Part shown: piece after piece, positions 50,201-61,760 of the stretch
Layout: each line of letters starts with the position of its first letter
Position numbering within the stretch: the first letter of the stretch is position 1
NCBI GenBank assembly: GCA_013350335.1
Contig: CM023540.1
Coordinates: 14,947,828-15,011,827, forward strand
Length of the DNA: 64,000 nucleotides
Reading direction: 5' to 3'
Source: Chimonanthus salicifolius
Lineage: Eukaryota > Streptophyta > Magnoliopsida > Laurales > Calycanthaceae
The notes under the pieces: generated by a model
What the model was told of the DNA's origin: nothing
Database searches by the model: none
Seen by the model: the letters and a program-made list of their open reading frames with translations, nothing else
Made by a program: the position numbers and the translations under genes

Positions 50201-53200
50201 TAAATACATGCATAGATAGTGGTCTAATGACAAGGGCTGATGACGGAAGCTCAAGAAGAAGCCATGGCATGAGACAACCCGAAGCATTGGTCTAGTTTAT
50301 TGTTACGTTACAGAAAATTACACTAGAATACATTTGATTCCTCTTTACAGAAAACATGATCTATTTTCAGGTTGAGTTCAGGTCAGATTTGTTTTAATTA
50401 TAATCAGCTTGGATTTTTTTTTTGAAAGGTATAATCAGGTTGGATTCTGGCTCTCAGACCTGCATATCATCATATGCAGAGGTTGCTATCAGATTGACCC
50501 AGTAAAGGCACCTTTGTCAGTTGAATATAAATAAATTTACTTCATGTAACAACCCTTTTGCAACCAATCTATGGCCCTGTCTTCCCTCCCTTTGGCTCTT
50601 CCCCTGACTTTCTTCTCTTTTATCCCAATCCCATCTATCCTGAATCTAATAAGAAGCAGCCCTGATCCTGACAAAGATGGCTGGAATTACAAAACAAAGA
50701 ATGATGATCTCTCAATCTCCTTTTTCACTTTAGGCATTGGAAGAAGAGAGCCAGTCTTGTCAATTTGTTTGATACACTGCATTGTGCAAAATAAGTTCAT
50801 GTTCAACAATATTTCCTTTTTCTAGGCATTTAAAATAAGATTGTTGAGTAGCAGCTTATACAGTAATACGTTATTAATAATGGTAATTCAAAAAAATAAT
50901 GGTAATTCTAAACGTGGTCAAGTAGGAAGGCTGTTTTTGGGTTGTCCTACGTTTTAGTGGATTGGATATTTTGGCTTGGTACTCAAACCCCCAATATAAG
51001 CAGGTTGGGCTTAGACCGGAGCCAAAACTGCTAAGCTCAGTGGTCAAATAGACCCATTGACACAGACCTACACCTATTAAAAAAAAGATTCCAAGAGAAT
51101 ATATTTTTCACATAGCCTATGGATATTTTAAAAGGTTTCCTTAAAATTCAAAATCTTACGTTATTTCTACTGCTAAAAGATTGGGCTTCTTTGACATTAG
51201 GATTTTCTTCGACAGCTCCAACAGATACCCAGCAATTGTGTCCGGACTATAGGAAAACAAGGATTGCAGAATTACACATCTAACATTTCCTTAGTTGCAA
51301 GAAATTAGTAACAGAAGACTGGACCAGTAATCCACAGACAAATGCTTCTTGAACTACCATTGGTGGTACAATTTTGCACCCTGGCATTTAATTAAGAGAC
51401 CTTTCAAAAAGAAAAAAACATTTCACGAGAAGTCCCATCAATTCAAATCAACTTAGATCTAGTTATTTACCAATCACCAATTAATGGGGCCAGTCACAGG
51501 CCTATGCTTAGGGGTCTGGACATATTTATTTGACAGACAGATAAGCTAAGCCAAAAAATAAAGCCTGTTTGGTAAATGGATGAGCTGAGCTTTACTTGAG
51601 AAGCCCATTAGGCCTTTATAGGCCCATTTATTTAAATTACTAAAATACCTCTTATACTTAGTTGTGTAGTTTTAGAGGTTTAGGACTTATGGTCATTTAC
51701 ACACCTATATATATTTTTCCTCATGAAGGTTCTAACACTAACCCTAACCCTAATCCCATTTGTCACTAAGTCCCTCTCTCTCCCAACAGCCTCTCTCTAC
51801 CCCTCCCTATGGTGGTGTCCGACAGCCTTTCCGCTGGAAACTCTCTCTCTCAATAAGCTGGTTTAAATGGACAGGCTCAGGCTTCAAGGTCTCCAAATGG
51901 ACAAGATTGGTCAAATGCATTTAAAACCCAGTGGGTTTCAGACGGGCTTGAACACTTCAAAAATAAACAGGCTTGGGCTCTTAGAAGGGAGAACATATGG
52001 CCTGTGACCGATCCTTAACAGTCTTCCCAGTTCTAATAGCATCAGCATAGGAAAATGCAGAAGGCATAATAGACATGCATACAATCAGATAGAGACATTA
52101 TCCAGCAAAGTAAAAAACACTTGGAATACATACTTCGACCAAGGTCAACAGCATCCTCTGGGCGTAATCCAACAGATTGTTCAAGTGCCCTAACGGAAGA
52201 AACACGGGAAGAATGGATGTGGCTACCCTCTGTGCCTCTGAAAATGCAAGACAAAAGAGGATAATTACCAGCGTTTTCAAATCCATTGACATGGTCCTTC
52301 TCAAAACAAAACAGAAAAAAAAAAAAAAATTACAAAAACAAAAACAGAGAGAGGAACATTAAAAATAAAAAAAATTGAAATAGCAGACAAGCCTGAAATC
52401 TAAAGTTAGCTCAATTCATTTATGGAAAACAAGAAATAATAATGCAAAAGCCAAATTTTGCACTGGTGCTGTCCTTATGATTGAAATGTGCCATTAACCC
52501 TTTTGTCAAATGGTGACACAACTCCAATCCACAACTGTTTTGGTTGCAATAGGGAGCACTAGCGGACTGTGTTTCATGTTCATCATCATAGCCACAAATC
52601 GCGTCTATTTGGGTCAAGGAATTTTTGCTACCTCTCCACTCTACCCTATCAAAAATCAGATCCTCTATCACTATGCAATCTATCAAGTCTTTTTTTGTCT
52701 CCTCAATCCAAGTTTTTAAAGGACTTCCTCTCCTCCCAATACCTTCTACACTAACTATGCTATATGTTCTTATCTTGAAATGCATGCTATCTCTACTAAT
52801 ATAAGTAGGAAGGGTGTGTTGTCATCGTTATATACTCTAAAGAATTGGTATATACACTTAAAAGCAGGTCTGGATAATCCAGACTAAAAAGCCAGGGTGT
52901 TCTGATCGACCGTGTCAGAGAGTGGGTCCAACCCAATGATAAAAAAAAATTATATGGATAGATAAATTGTAGTGGAGGCTATCATACTATCGTATTGTAA
53001 GGAACTCAATGAATCATGTTAGCCCTTATTTTTTAAGGCAAAATGAGCCATTAGATAAATATTTTGATTTATAATGATTAATCCAACAATGAGGATGCAT
53101 CAAATGAAAATTATAAAAGGCTGGATCTAAGATTTAAAAAGAGAAAACAATAATTTTAAACGACTAGATTTAACGTAAAGTGGGTCCCAATGGGGCCTTA

Positions 53201-55478
53201 TTCCCAAGTACCAGAAGTGCCTAGGTGTTTTGCAGTTTTCCCTATATATGTATGTATGTATGTACGTATATACATATACAAAACAAGGATCATCTGCAAA
53301 TGAATTTGCACCAAAGTTTGTTGCAAACGGCTTGATGGCCCCACTTGGTTCCACATGGATTGGTGGGTTTGAAAAGCATTGGCTTGCATATAGTGCCTGT
53401 AAAATTTCATCTTGATTTGAGAGAGAGAGAGAGAGACAATGGGTTGCACATGTTCCATTTCCCTCTTTTCTTTTGTAAACACCATATAAAAAATCAACCA
53501 TGGAGATTTAAAGTAAGATTGATAAGATACAGATTGAGAAAACTTCAGCCTGAAACTCAGTTTTTTAGCCACTTGATCTTAATGGTCAAAATTATCCTAC
53601 ATCCTAAAAGAATTCAAGGACATCTCGTGATTTTGACCATTAAGATCAAGTGGCTAAATATTGACTTTAGGTTGAAACTTGATCCAACTTTTAGCTCATC
53701 AAGTCTATTTGCAATCCTTATGGTTAGTTATTTGTTAGAACAAATGTAATTAAAAAAAAATAGAAGGATCAGTTGAATGGCATTAGTAGATTTCTTCAAT
53801 TAAAGGTTGTATATTCATTTGAGCTCTTTCCACTCATTTCTTACTTAACCCTATGCATTTCTGTCATTTCATTAAAGGTTGTTTATTCATTTGATCTATT
53901 TCCTCTCATTTCTTACTTAACTCTTTACATTTTGTCATTTCTACCCTTTTGTTTTCTTCCATGCATCTTCATTGTTTTCCTTTTATTCTCTCCTTTTAGG
54001 AAGATCAAAATTGAATCAATACAATTTTTTGTGGCTTGCATTTTTTGCAAGAGAACAAAATTTCTATAAGTTGCATTTTTTGCAAGGTACTCGTGCTTTT
54101 CCATCTAATGGTGCAACATAGCATTATAAACATGTAATCAAAATTTTAAATGGTGCCACATGAAAAAGAACATGCATCATACTAGTTTACAAAAAGTGGT
54201 AACAAACAGATAAATGAGTGTTACACAGATACATAGGTTAAGTTGGACATATGGAGTAACATTAAATAATAGAACTAAAAATTATTGCATTGGAGGGACC
54301 ACAAAAGTAGCTCAATAGACAAGAAGATGAGGGAATTTTGCTTAAGAAGTTTGGCAAATACATAGAAGACCAAAAACAACCATTGAAAGAAGAACATAAG
54401 GTTTATACATCCAAGGTACTGAGAGAAGAGGGAGCCATTTAACAGCATAAAAAAAGGAAATGATAAGTTGTGGAATGACAGAGAATAATTATAGAGTGGA
54501 GTAGAAATTTGGAACTCAAAGAACCAGACTGTCTTTTTCGGTCTTCATTTTTGGAAAGTTAACAACCAGCCCAGATAGATTTGAAAATAAACATGATGAT
54601 GGAGAAGAGAAATGTGTTAACAAAAAGCAAAAGAACACCTACTTGAGATTTTAAAAAATTCTAATAGCTCTAATTTGGAGAAATCTAGATTGCTGACATT
54701 CCAAGAGACCAAGACTTCAATTTATTAGTAATAAGCAAATCAGCTCCCCCTGACTTTCAGAAGCTCTCTCTCTCCCTCCCTCCCTCTCTCCTGTTTCTGT
54801 TGAATTTCCTAGAATGTACATCATCTTTGGTTGTAGGGATGCACATTCCTGGACATCTAACAGAAATAGGTATTTGATTTCCCTAAAAAATTAATTCCTG
54901 GAAACGCATTATGTACTAATTGATAATCTGGATGGAGTTTCCAAGAAAGGAACTGTTTTGCTCTTTAAAGTCTTTAAAGTCCTAGAATCTCTGTAAATCA
55001 AGGGTAAGTTGGTTTGCACACTTTAAAAAAATTCAAAGTCCTGGAATATCAACAACCCGGATTCTAGGTCCACCTAAATACCTTAAGACTTCGCGGAATC
55101 CATGCATAAGAACTAGCACTAGAATTGAAAAGAGTAATCTTGGCTTCAAAGACAGCAAGAAGTCAAATACAGACTAAATCACCGTCTGCTAAAAGTCATA
55201 CACAGACACTGGGGCAAAAGTAAATAAACTTCTGAATCACAAAAACTAGAAAGAGCATTCAAGTGTCATAAAGAAATGATAAAAAAAATTGAACTGACTA
55301 GAAAAATAATGATGGAAAATGAAGCTTAACAGGAAAAAAAAATGCAAAGAGAATCAAAAGAAGGGTTGAGAGGCAATTACAAAGACTGAGCTGCAGGAGG
55401 TGGAGGAACAAAGCTCAGCATCACGCCTGCTGTTTCCTTATCATCTTCTGCACCAAACCTTTCTTTTTCACCACCCAT
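39852..55478 (-). CDS. TGA2-clade bZIP transcription factor, 11 coding exons
   Basis: TGA factors bind TGACG elements and work with NPR1-type co-regulators in salicylate signalling. Exons (minus strand): 55478-55381, 52237-52134, 49380-49307, 49007-48810, 45695-45618, 45528-45469, 44732-44655, 44531-44480, 41764-41493, 41095-40847, 39998-39852; all introns are GT-AG and the sum is 1410 bases, 469 residues. The basic region [14 protein letters not shown] (exon 6, residues 185-204, with the N-x7-R spacing) and the leucine zipper [13 protein letters not shown] are followed by a DOG1 domain (about 248-338: [35 protein letters not shown]) and the [18 protein letters not shown] and [18 protein letters not shown] blocks. 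[13 protein letters not shown] at residues 137-149 is where short family members start. Exons 2-11 are well supported; exon 1 was chosen because its phase fits and it follows an in-frame stop. Confidence 0.9.
41233..41269. repeat. (GA)n microsatellite
   Basis: A pure GA run of about 37 bases in the intron between TGA exons 9 and 10. Confidence 0.95.
41765..44479 (-). other. TGA intron 8 (2.7 kb)
   Basis: Intron between exons 8 and 9. 41990-42160 contains repeated CCAAGTTCCTGGT/CACCAAGTTGACCTAACC words, an imperfect internal repeat. No coding exon or complete transposon was recognised. Confidence 0.7.
45696..48809 (-). other. TGA intron 4 (3.1 kb)
   Basis: Intron between exons 4 and 5. It contains the TRIM element at 47692-48031; the rest is AT-rich without recognised features. 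Confidence 0.7.
47692..48031 (+). mobile_element. TRIM element, 340 bp, in TGA intron
   Basis: Two direct LTRs, 47692-47832 (141 bp) and 47890-48031 (142 bp), both with ACATCGGTTAATTTGATAAA, a CTATATAACACTTGAGGCAC-like TATA region and an end at TTTTCTAACA. Between them are a tRNA-Met-type primer site TAGTATCAGAGC (47833-47844, one change from consensus) and a polypurine run GAGGGCGGG just before LTR2. Flanks CGTGC (47687-47691) and GGTGC (48032-48036) match at 4 of 5. The 57-bp interior cannot encode a protein. Confidence 0.9.
49381..52133 (-). other. TGA intron 2 (2.75 kb)
   Basis: Intron between exons 2 and 3. It contains a possible inverted-repeat element at 51486-52014. An exon-like segment at 51160-51246 was considered and rejected. 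Confidence 0.7.
51486..52014. mobile_element. Possible TIR element in TGA intron
   Basis: The left end has CAGTCACAGGCCTATG (51491-51506) and the reversed right end GGTCACAGGCCATATG, an imperfect inverted pair about 500 bp apart. The interior holds short AGCCCAT/GGGCCT words and a CTAACCCTAACCCTAA run at 51738-51753. No matching target duplication was found, so the call is tentative. Confidence 0.4.
52420..52785 (-). mobile_element. RTE-type LINE remnant in TGA intron
   Basis: The minus-strand frame contains [18 protein letters not shown] and LIFDRVEWR near its start. These correspond to the GRGRPKKTWxExxKxDM and DRAEWR motifs near the C-terminus of plant RTE-type LINE ORFs. No upstream reverse transcriptase is present, so it is a 5'-truncated copy in the same orientation as the gene. 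Confidence 0.6.
53567..53655. repeat. Fold-back with 26-bp perfect arms
   Basis: 53567-53592 and 53630-53655 are exact inverted copies (starting AGCCACTTGATCTTAATGG), separated by 37 bases. Weaker pairing continues outward (CAGCCTGAAACTCAG against GACTTTAGGTTGAAAC). It is probably the core of a small MITE. Confidence 0.8.
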
Positions 55479-56460
55479 CCATCGCCACCATTACAGCCGA
55501 TGCAGCCACACTAAAAGCCAAAAATACCCAAGTCCCTTGAAATCCAAACACAACCAGTATCTAGCAACCTTAAAACCCCAAATACCGTATTCCAATCCGT
55601 ACAAATTTGAAATAAAAAATAATACAACAAACAGAAACCCAAATCCAAAGCAGCAACCTTCCAACTCAGATTCCGAAGAAATTTGAAACCAAAGAAGCCC
55701 GAATCACCAATATAACCTACCTTAATACATCGACAGAAGTTGAGGAAAACTTCCAGAAAGGAACAATACCCAGAAGGCAAAATCGAATCTTTTAGCTGAT
55801 TCTCACAGAAATTTCTGTTCCTGATATTCACTTCTTCTGCAGAGAGAAAGAAGACTCTCCTACTTCAGCTCACTTCCAGCGACTTTTCGCACTATTTCAA
55901 CAGACCCAGGAAGCAAAAATCTAGAAATCCCAGTATCCAACGACTAAAACGTCCAACTTTTACAGAAAATCACCTGCACCGATCGATTTCTGCTGTTTTT
56001 GCTCAAAATCTAATCACCCCAGATGTCGAAACCTCCAAAATGAAGCAGCTGAAAATAGCCACTTCAAAACGATAAGAATTTACAACAGTCGCCACCTTTG
56101 ACTCGTTTCTCCACGGATTTTCACCAATTTTGACCTGCTTTACAGTGACTTCCCCAATCACTGATCAACCCGGATGGCAGAAAGATACCCAGAACGAGAG
56201 GGCCCAGAAACCCTAGCTTCCAGGAGCTTCTTCGACGACGGGAGATGGCTCTCTTTCTCCGCAAATGACCAAAATCGCCTCCTTTTGACTCGTTTTCGAG
56301 CGATTCTCCTGTTCCTTCAGTCGACCCCCCTCGTGTTTTCGATTTTTTAATTTTTATTTTATTTGCCGAAACTGGTGACATTTCGATTGCTCCAATCTCG
56401 GAATGTCATGTTCTTGCAATTTCTCCGCTCAAATCTTGAAACCTTTGCTTTTTCAACGCG
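55479..56460 (-). promoter_or_regulatory. TGA gene 5' leader and promoter region
   Basis: Less AT-rich than its surroundings and lacking transposon signatures, consistent with a leader and promoter. On the minus strand just before the proposed start are two out-of-frame ATGs (the second 4 bases upstream) that open a frame ending within 25 bases, a potential upstream ORF. The transcription start and a TATA box were not located. The 86-codon minus frame at 56121-56381 has no family features. Confidence 0.4.
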
Positions 56461-58740
56461 CACTCTTTTTTTTCCCCTTATTTTAGGTTAGAACTGATCG
56501 ATCAATTACAGTGAGGTGTGATTCTGCTGGTAGGCCCATGTAAAAGCTCAAATTATAGCCCTTCATTTATCATCTTTTTATTCATGAATCTATTATTTAA
56601 ATTGATTATTTTTAAGAAAATTATTAGGATTTACATTTTTTACTTCTAAGGGCAAGTCTACCTTATGTGTGGATATTTTTTTTCATTTAATACCTGTAAA
56701 TCTTTAGACTCTATTTTGTGATGATCATAGATAAATATGCAGACCTATGTCACCACCTACCAGCATCATAGATCAGGTTAGGCGCCATAAAGGTTTGAAG
56801 ACTAGATCATCCATATAAAATGAGAATACTCAATCAATCGAACAAATAAAGCGATTAGTGTTTGGATATTCTTTATTATCCAAATGACTCTTTATGGGGC
56901 CCACTTTATGATAAATTAAATTTATTAAAATTATTATTATTTCTTTAAATTTATATTCAACTTCGTGTAATCATTATTTAATATATATCTTCACCACTGA
57001 AATAATTAAGATAGATAAAAAAAATTGTCCAAAAAATTATTTTAGTATTAAAAATTAAAGATTACAATAATTCAATAAAATTTATTTTTAACAAGTAGAT
57101 AATTTTCATATTGATCTATCCAATCATATTTGAAAACCCTAACATTTTAACTCCGGCGGCGAATTGAAGCAATAGTGTGACGTAACATTTAAGATAAGTG
57201 GAGCTTTTCCTAGACTGTTCAGAGCATGATTTTCATTTTTTAAATAAACTATTATAGATAGTATGAACTATGAATCACCGTTAGAGATGTTGTTATGAGA
57301 TCTATGTTTTATCCCTTGGATTTTATTTTTCTAAAAATTGAAACCTATTTTACCATCCTAATTATTCATTCTCATTTTTAAAATTTCTATCATAAAAAAA
57401 ATTATATATATATATTAAATTCAATAGAGACTGTCACTTAGATGAATACTTAAAAAAAAATTCTTGATAATTTAAGAATAGGTAAGATATAAAAAAATCG
57501 AGAATGAAAAATTCTTTTTAAAATATATAAAAACTATTAATAAGGAAATCATAAATAAAATGTACACATACATGCAGCATACATCAAATGCATATTTAAA
57601 GTTGCAAATTTCCAATTTTAGCTTCTACATGCTAGACAGAGTATATCTTATTCAATATTTTTTTATGACTAATTATTGAGACATGTGCAAGTTATGAGAA
57701 GTGATTCTTTCGAATGAAGTGAAAATTCATGACTTCCACTATTTAAGATGAGTTCCTACCTATTTTTCCAATCCTTTTGGTAGAGGTTTAAAATTCACTA
57801 TCGGCTCATATTTTTCTCTCTTAATTTTTTTTTAAATGTGTTAATATCGGCCAATATCGGTCAAACATCAGTATATAGTTGAATAGAGTCTCTTATGTAA
57901 TATGGAAGTAGATATTTTTGTGTGCTTTAGGAATAATAATAATATATTATAAAATTTCCACATCTTATTACCTAATATATTGAATGAAGGAGTCTCTGTG
58001 AAGTTTGAGTTTTTAAACTTGAGTGCTCTGAGGTAAATGTCACATGGTGAGAGTTACTCTTATCAAAAAATATAGATGATTGGTGAGTCATTTAAAATTG
58101 ACGTCTATCATATCATTTTAACTCTTAATTTTTAAAATAAAAAAAAATTATTATATAAGTATATAAGTATGATAATCAATTCATTTATGACGATGTACAC
58201 CAAATAAAGTTAAATTTAAATCTCAAGCAAAAATAATTGTTTTACTAATTTAAATTTATTCTAAGGAGGCATTTTGTGGACTTTGTATTTGGATGAGATT
58301 AATAGCTCTGAAATTTGATATTTTAGTCGTCTAGTGAACTATCCAGTTTTAAACTTCATTTTAACGTTAAATTTAAATATCTGTCATAATTTTTAAAAAT
58401 TAAATTGTAAAATAAAAAGAAAAGAATCGCAATCTTTTGATCTCATCCCACTTATCAAGTAGAGATTCCACTTTTAAAAAAAATTATAATACAAAGTAAA
58501 ATAGTAAATAATAATTCTCTTATAAAATGTGATATCCCGTTAAGCTTAGAGAGATGTAAAATGATTAAGAGTTACTTTCTTACTTCTATTTTTCTTTTTC
58601 ACTTTTCAAAAGGAAATTGATTTGGGACCGGTAGCTTTTCTACTATGAGGGCTCGATCATGAGATTTTTATTTTCTTTTCTATTTCTTTATCACTTTTCA
58701 CTTAATTTAAAAAAAATATTACAATTTATTAATTTTCACA
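56461..58740. other. AT-rich intergenic DNA
   Basis: No gene was seen. A small ATATCGGCC tract lies at 57795-57880. Confidence 0.55.
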
Positions 58741-59050
58741 TTTTTCACTTACCATTTCCTCTCTCGATGCTCTCTCCAATCTTGATGCTTGTCCTATTTT
58801 CAATTTCAATATTTAGTCAATTTTTTTTTTTCCAAATTGGATGTTTCGACATAAGCTCAAATTCATCTTCATGTTTTTAATTTTGACAATTTCCTTTCCT
58901 TGTCTCTCTCTCTCAATCTCTCTACTCCTTGCTCTCAATGCTCTCTCCAATCTCAATGCTTGTCCTATTTTCAATTCTAGCATTTAGCCAAACTTTTTTT
59001 CACAATTTGGATCCTTCCGACATAGGCTCAAATCCATCTTCTCATATTAT
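58741..59050. repeat. Tandem duplication, about 171-bp unit x2
   Basis: The stretch GATGCTCTCTCCAATCTTGA from 58766 recurs with minor changes from 58937, and similarity continues through TTTCCAAATTGGAT.../TTCACAATTTGGAT... and GACATA(A/G)GCTCAAAT. About 85-90% identity by eye. Confidence 0.8.
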
Positions 59051-59484
59051 TATTATTTTTTAAGATATGGTTTTATTTTATCAAATTTGGGTTTCTTTGT
59101 TTTTAAGATTTTTTTCATTGAATTTAACATATAGATGATACATTTTCTAAGCATCAAATTATAAAAATACAACTTGGCCAAGTTACTCTAGAGCAACTTT
59201 ACCAATTTGCGCTAGAGCAACTTCACCAATCAACTTGCAGTAGAAGAATGCAACCCGGTTTGCATTCTTTAAACATTTCTCTATTTACAATTAGATTTGC
59301 ATTATAGAATATATTGCACTAGTGCAATCTAGTCAAGATACTCTATCGTTAAGTTGGTTCGTGAAGTTACTCTAGTTCAAACTCCCATAATAAAATTATC
59401 AAAATACTAAGACTCGTGTTTAATTACACAAAACTCCTGTGAGAAAATTGCTGGCGTATTTTAATTATAAACTTTGTTAGTTAG

Positions 59485-59583
59485 GTAATGAGGCGGTAGA
59501 GTACTAGAGTGGTCTTCTTTCTACCCCCATTGTTGCTTACGTAATGAGGTGGTAGAGTACTAGAGTGGTCTTCTTTCTACCCC
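59485..59583. repeat. Tandem duplication, 56-bp unit
   Basis: GTAATGAGG(C/T)GGTAGAGTAC begins at 59485 and again at 59541. The copies run to CTTTCTACCCC with a single visible change in the shared part. Confidence 0.9.
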
Positions 59584-60239
59584 ACATTACTTGACCAGAA
59601 AATGAAAATGGTCACAACAACTTGCTGAAGAAAATGTTGTCAAAGGATACTTTTGTCATGTGGTGACCATGACCATTGAACAAGTGGGTTTCTTCATAGT
59701 CATAATCAGACAACATGTGATTATTGTCACGTATCATAGAGTTACCGTTGTCAGTTTGTCACCATTTCCATCTACCAAGAGGTGGTTAAAAGAAATGTAG
59801 TCTCAAGGAGAAAGAATTTCAGAAGAAAATAGTAATGTTAGTGGTTTTTTTTTTTAATGTACATTACGTGAAGTACAAAATGTGATTGATGTAAATTCAA
59901 GGCTATCTTAAAACTTCAAGATCAATCCTTGAAGATCCAGATTTGAAGTCAATTTTGAAGGAATATTTTCTACCAGTTTTTCTATCGAAGTATATTTTTT
60001 GTGCCAACTTTGAGGAGTCTTAGATTTGTTGACCTATGAGCTCGATTCTAAGTCTATTTCAAAGTAAAGATATTCGAACAATAAAGTTCGAAATATTTCA
60101 AGAAACTTTGATATTATTATATGTCAAGTCAAATGGCGTTTTGACAAACTTATGTTGTCTGAAGATTGAGTTGACTTGTCAGCCACTTATTGATGGATCG
60201 TGCAAATGTTGTTGCTAGAAAATTAATTTATTATTAATA

Positions 60240-60987
60240 GTTTAGTTTATCTCAAACAAATTATAAATTATTCTGCTTATCTACAACTTAAAGCATTTTT
60301 TTTCTCTAGTTAAATGAAATGAAGACATCTAGCAGTAGGATCTGTTTTCCTCGAATAAGTTATTTGAAGATCAAGGACAATAATGGATTCAATTTCTCTA
60401 TAAAAGCCTCAACAATATGCAAAAGAAAAAAAGAGGAGGGAGATCTTCATTCATTATTCATTTTTAGGAGGGGGACTTCACTTGGAGAGATTTTCATTTT
60501 TTTTCTTTGTCCTAGTGAGGTTTTATGATTGCTGAGTTTGTATTTCTTATTCATACTCAAAGAGTTCATTGGGGCTTTTGGGATTTTCTTTTCAATTGTA
60601 ATTCCTAATGTGAATGGTGAATTGATTTCTAAATTGCATTTGATCTTTATTCTCTATGCATGAAATAGTTCATGCATACGATTTGCATTTGTGTTTTTCT
60701 ACCTATCCATATTTTATTTGTTATCTGAAAGTAGGAAGAACACGACTGGAGTTTTTGAATCCAATCTTTTTTCGAATGACTGAAATTCTTAATGATCTTG
60801 TATTATTCAATCACTGTGAACCCCTAAGACCAATTGCCAACCACTTCCCCTCTTCTTCTTCTTTTGTTTTCATAACCCTTTTTAACTTTCTATTTTTGTA
60901 AGGTTTACATGAATATGATAACTCCATTTTAAACCCTTCTTTTCTACTCATTTTTGGAGTTTATATGAATGGCGACTCCACTGGGGA
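60240..60987 (+). mobile_element. 3' part of a Gypsy Tat/Ogre-type LTR with primer-binding site
   Basis: TGGCGACTCCACTGGGGA at 60970-60987 is the primer-binding site characteristic of Tat/Ogre Gypsy elements (tRNA-Arg type). Upstream, TATAAAAG at 60399-60406 with a purine-rich leader fits an LTR promoter, so R-U5 would be about 540 bp. The LTR start was not found. Downstream of 61090 a different element begins, so the internal region is lost. Confidence 0.6.
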
Positions 60988-61089
60988 TTCCTCTAACATC
61001 TTCTTTAATTTGGCCTCAAGTGATTATCCCTTCTTCTCATGAATCACAATCATTTCCACTTATTCGAGATATTGACCCTCCTTTCTGCT

Positions 61090-61760
61090 TAGATTATTAG
61101 CACAATAATCACACCAAATAAATAATGGAATAAAACAAGCACAATAAACACCGATGATTTTACGTAGTTCGACCCACCTGTCCTATGTCTACGGAGCGTG
61201 AATAATTTTATTAAGAGAGATAAAAAAATCACACAAGATACAAGAATGACCTTTGTTTGAACAATAAACAAATCCAGCACAAAGAGCTTGAATACTTCTC
61301 TGTCACAGTTCTATTGTGCCCCTTCTTGTTGTTTATTTCGAGCTAAACCAGGAACACCGCCTGTGTTCCTCTTTGGATAAAGTATCTCTGTTCTCTATCA
61401 AGACACGTCTGAGATTCTCAAGTGGTTTTCACACAGTTCCAGCCGTGAATGCCTGAGCCGACCTGCTGTCTGTTTGACACACTCGCTGTTGTGTACCAGA
61501 CGGTCCTCTGTGGCTTGCCTCTTCATTCACGCTGCTGTCACATTAGTTCTTTGGCTGCCCTTGTGTTCTTTGTCCTCGAGAGAAACCAAAGCCCTTTGCT
61601 GCCGTGTGACCTCTCCTCTCAGATACATTGAAGAAACCCCAAAACGGACCTGTGTGTAGTTCTGGCTGCTTTATTTCTTCCTCTCTCACCTCAGATTCGT
61701 GTCTCTCTTGTATATATAAGATCTTTCCACCGTCTATTCGCTCATGCAATTTCCTACTGG
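61090..61760 (-). mobile_element. Copia LTR fragment (minus)
   Basis: The minus strand of 61150-61200 reads GTAGACATAGGACAG ... GTCGAACTACGTAAAATC, a divergent copy of the Copia LTR motif at 608-650. A TATA-like CTTATATATACAAGAGAG on the minus strand near 61705-61720 lies upstream of it, as in an LTR promoter. Its ends are not defined. Confidence 0.5.

Larger units (their letters stand above)
52238..55380 (-). other. TGA intron 1 (3.1 kb)
   Basis: Intron between the proposed first exon and exon 2. It contains the RTE-LINE remnant at 52420-52785 and a fold-back repeat at 53567-53655. If the true first exon is different, it should lie in this stretch or upstream of it. Confidence 0.55.

Noticed and set aside
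51160..51246. Exon-like segment on the minus strand with CTATAG acceptor and GTAAGA donor inside the TGA gene
   Set aside because: Including it breaks the frame between exons 2 and 3 (a stop in the required phase), whereas joining exon 2 to exon 3 directly gives an in-frame RNPVF junction.
53127..53572. Overlapping open frames on the minus strand as a possible TGA first exon
   Set aside because: No donor gives the two-base phase needed to join exon 2, and the text has no family features. The 55478-55381 exon fits the phase.
56121..56381. 86-codon minus-strand open frame upstream of the TGA gene
   Set aside because: Composition and position fit an untranslated leader; no domain or conserved start is seen.
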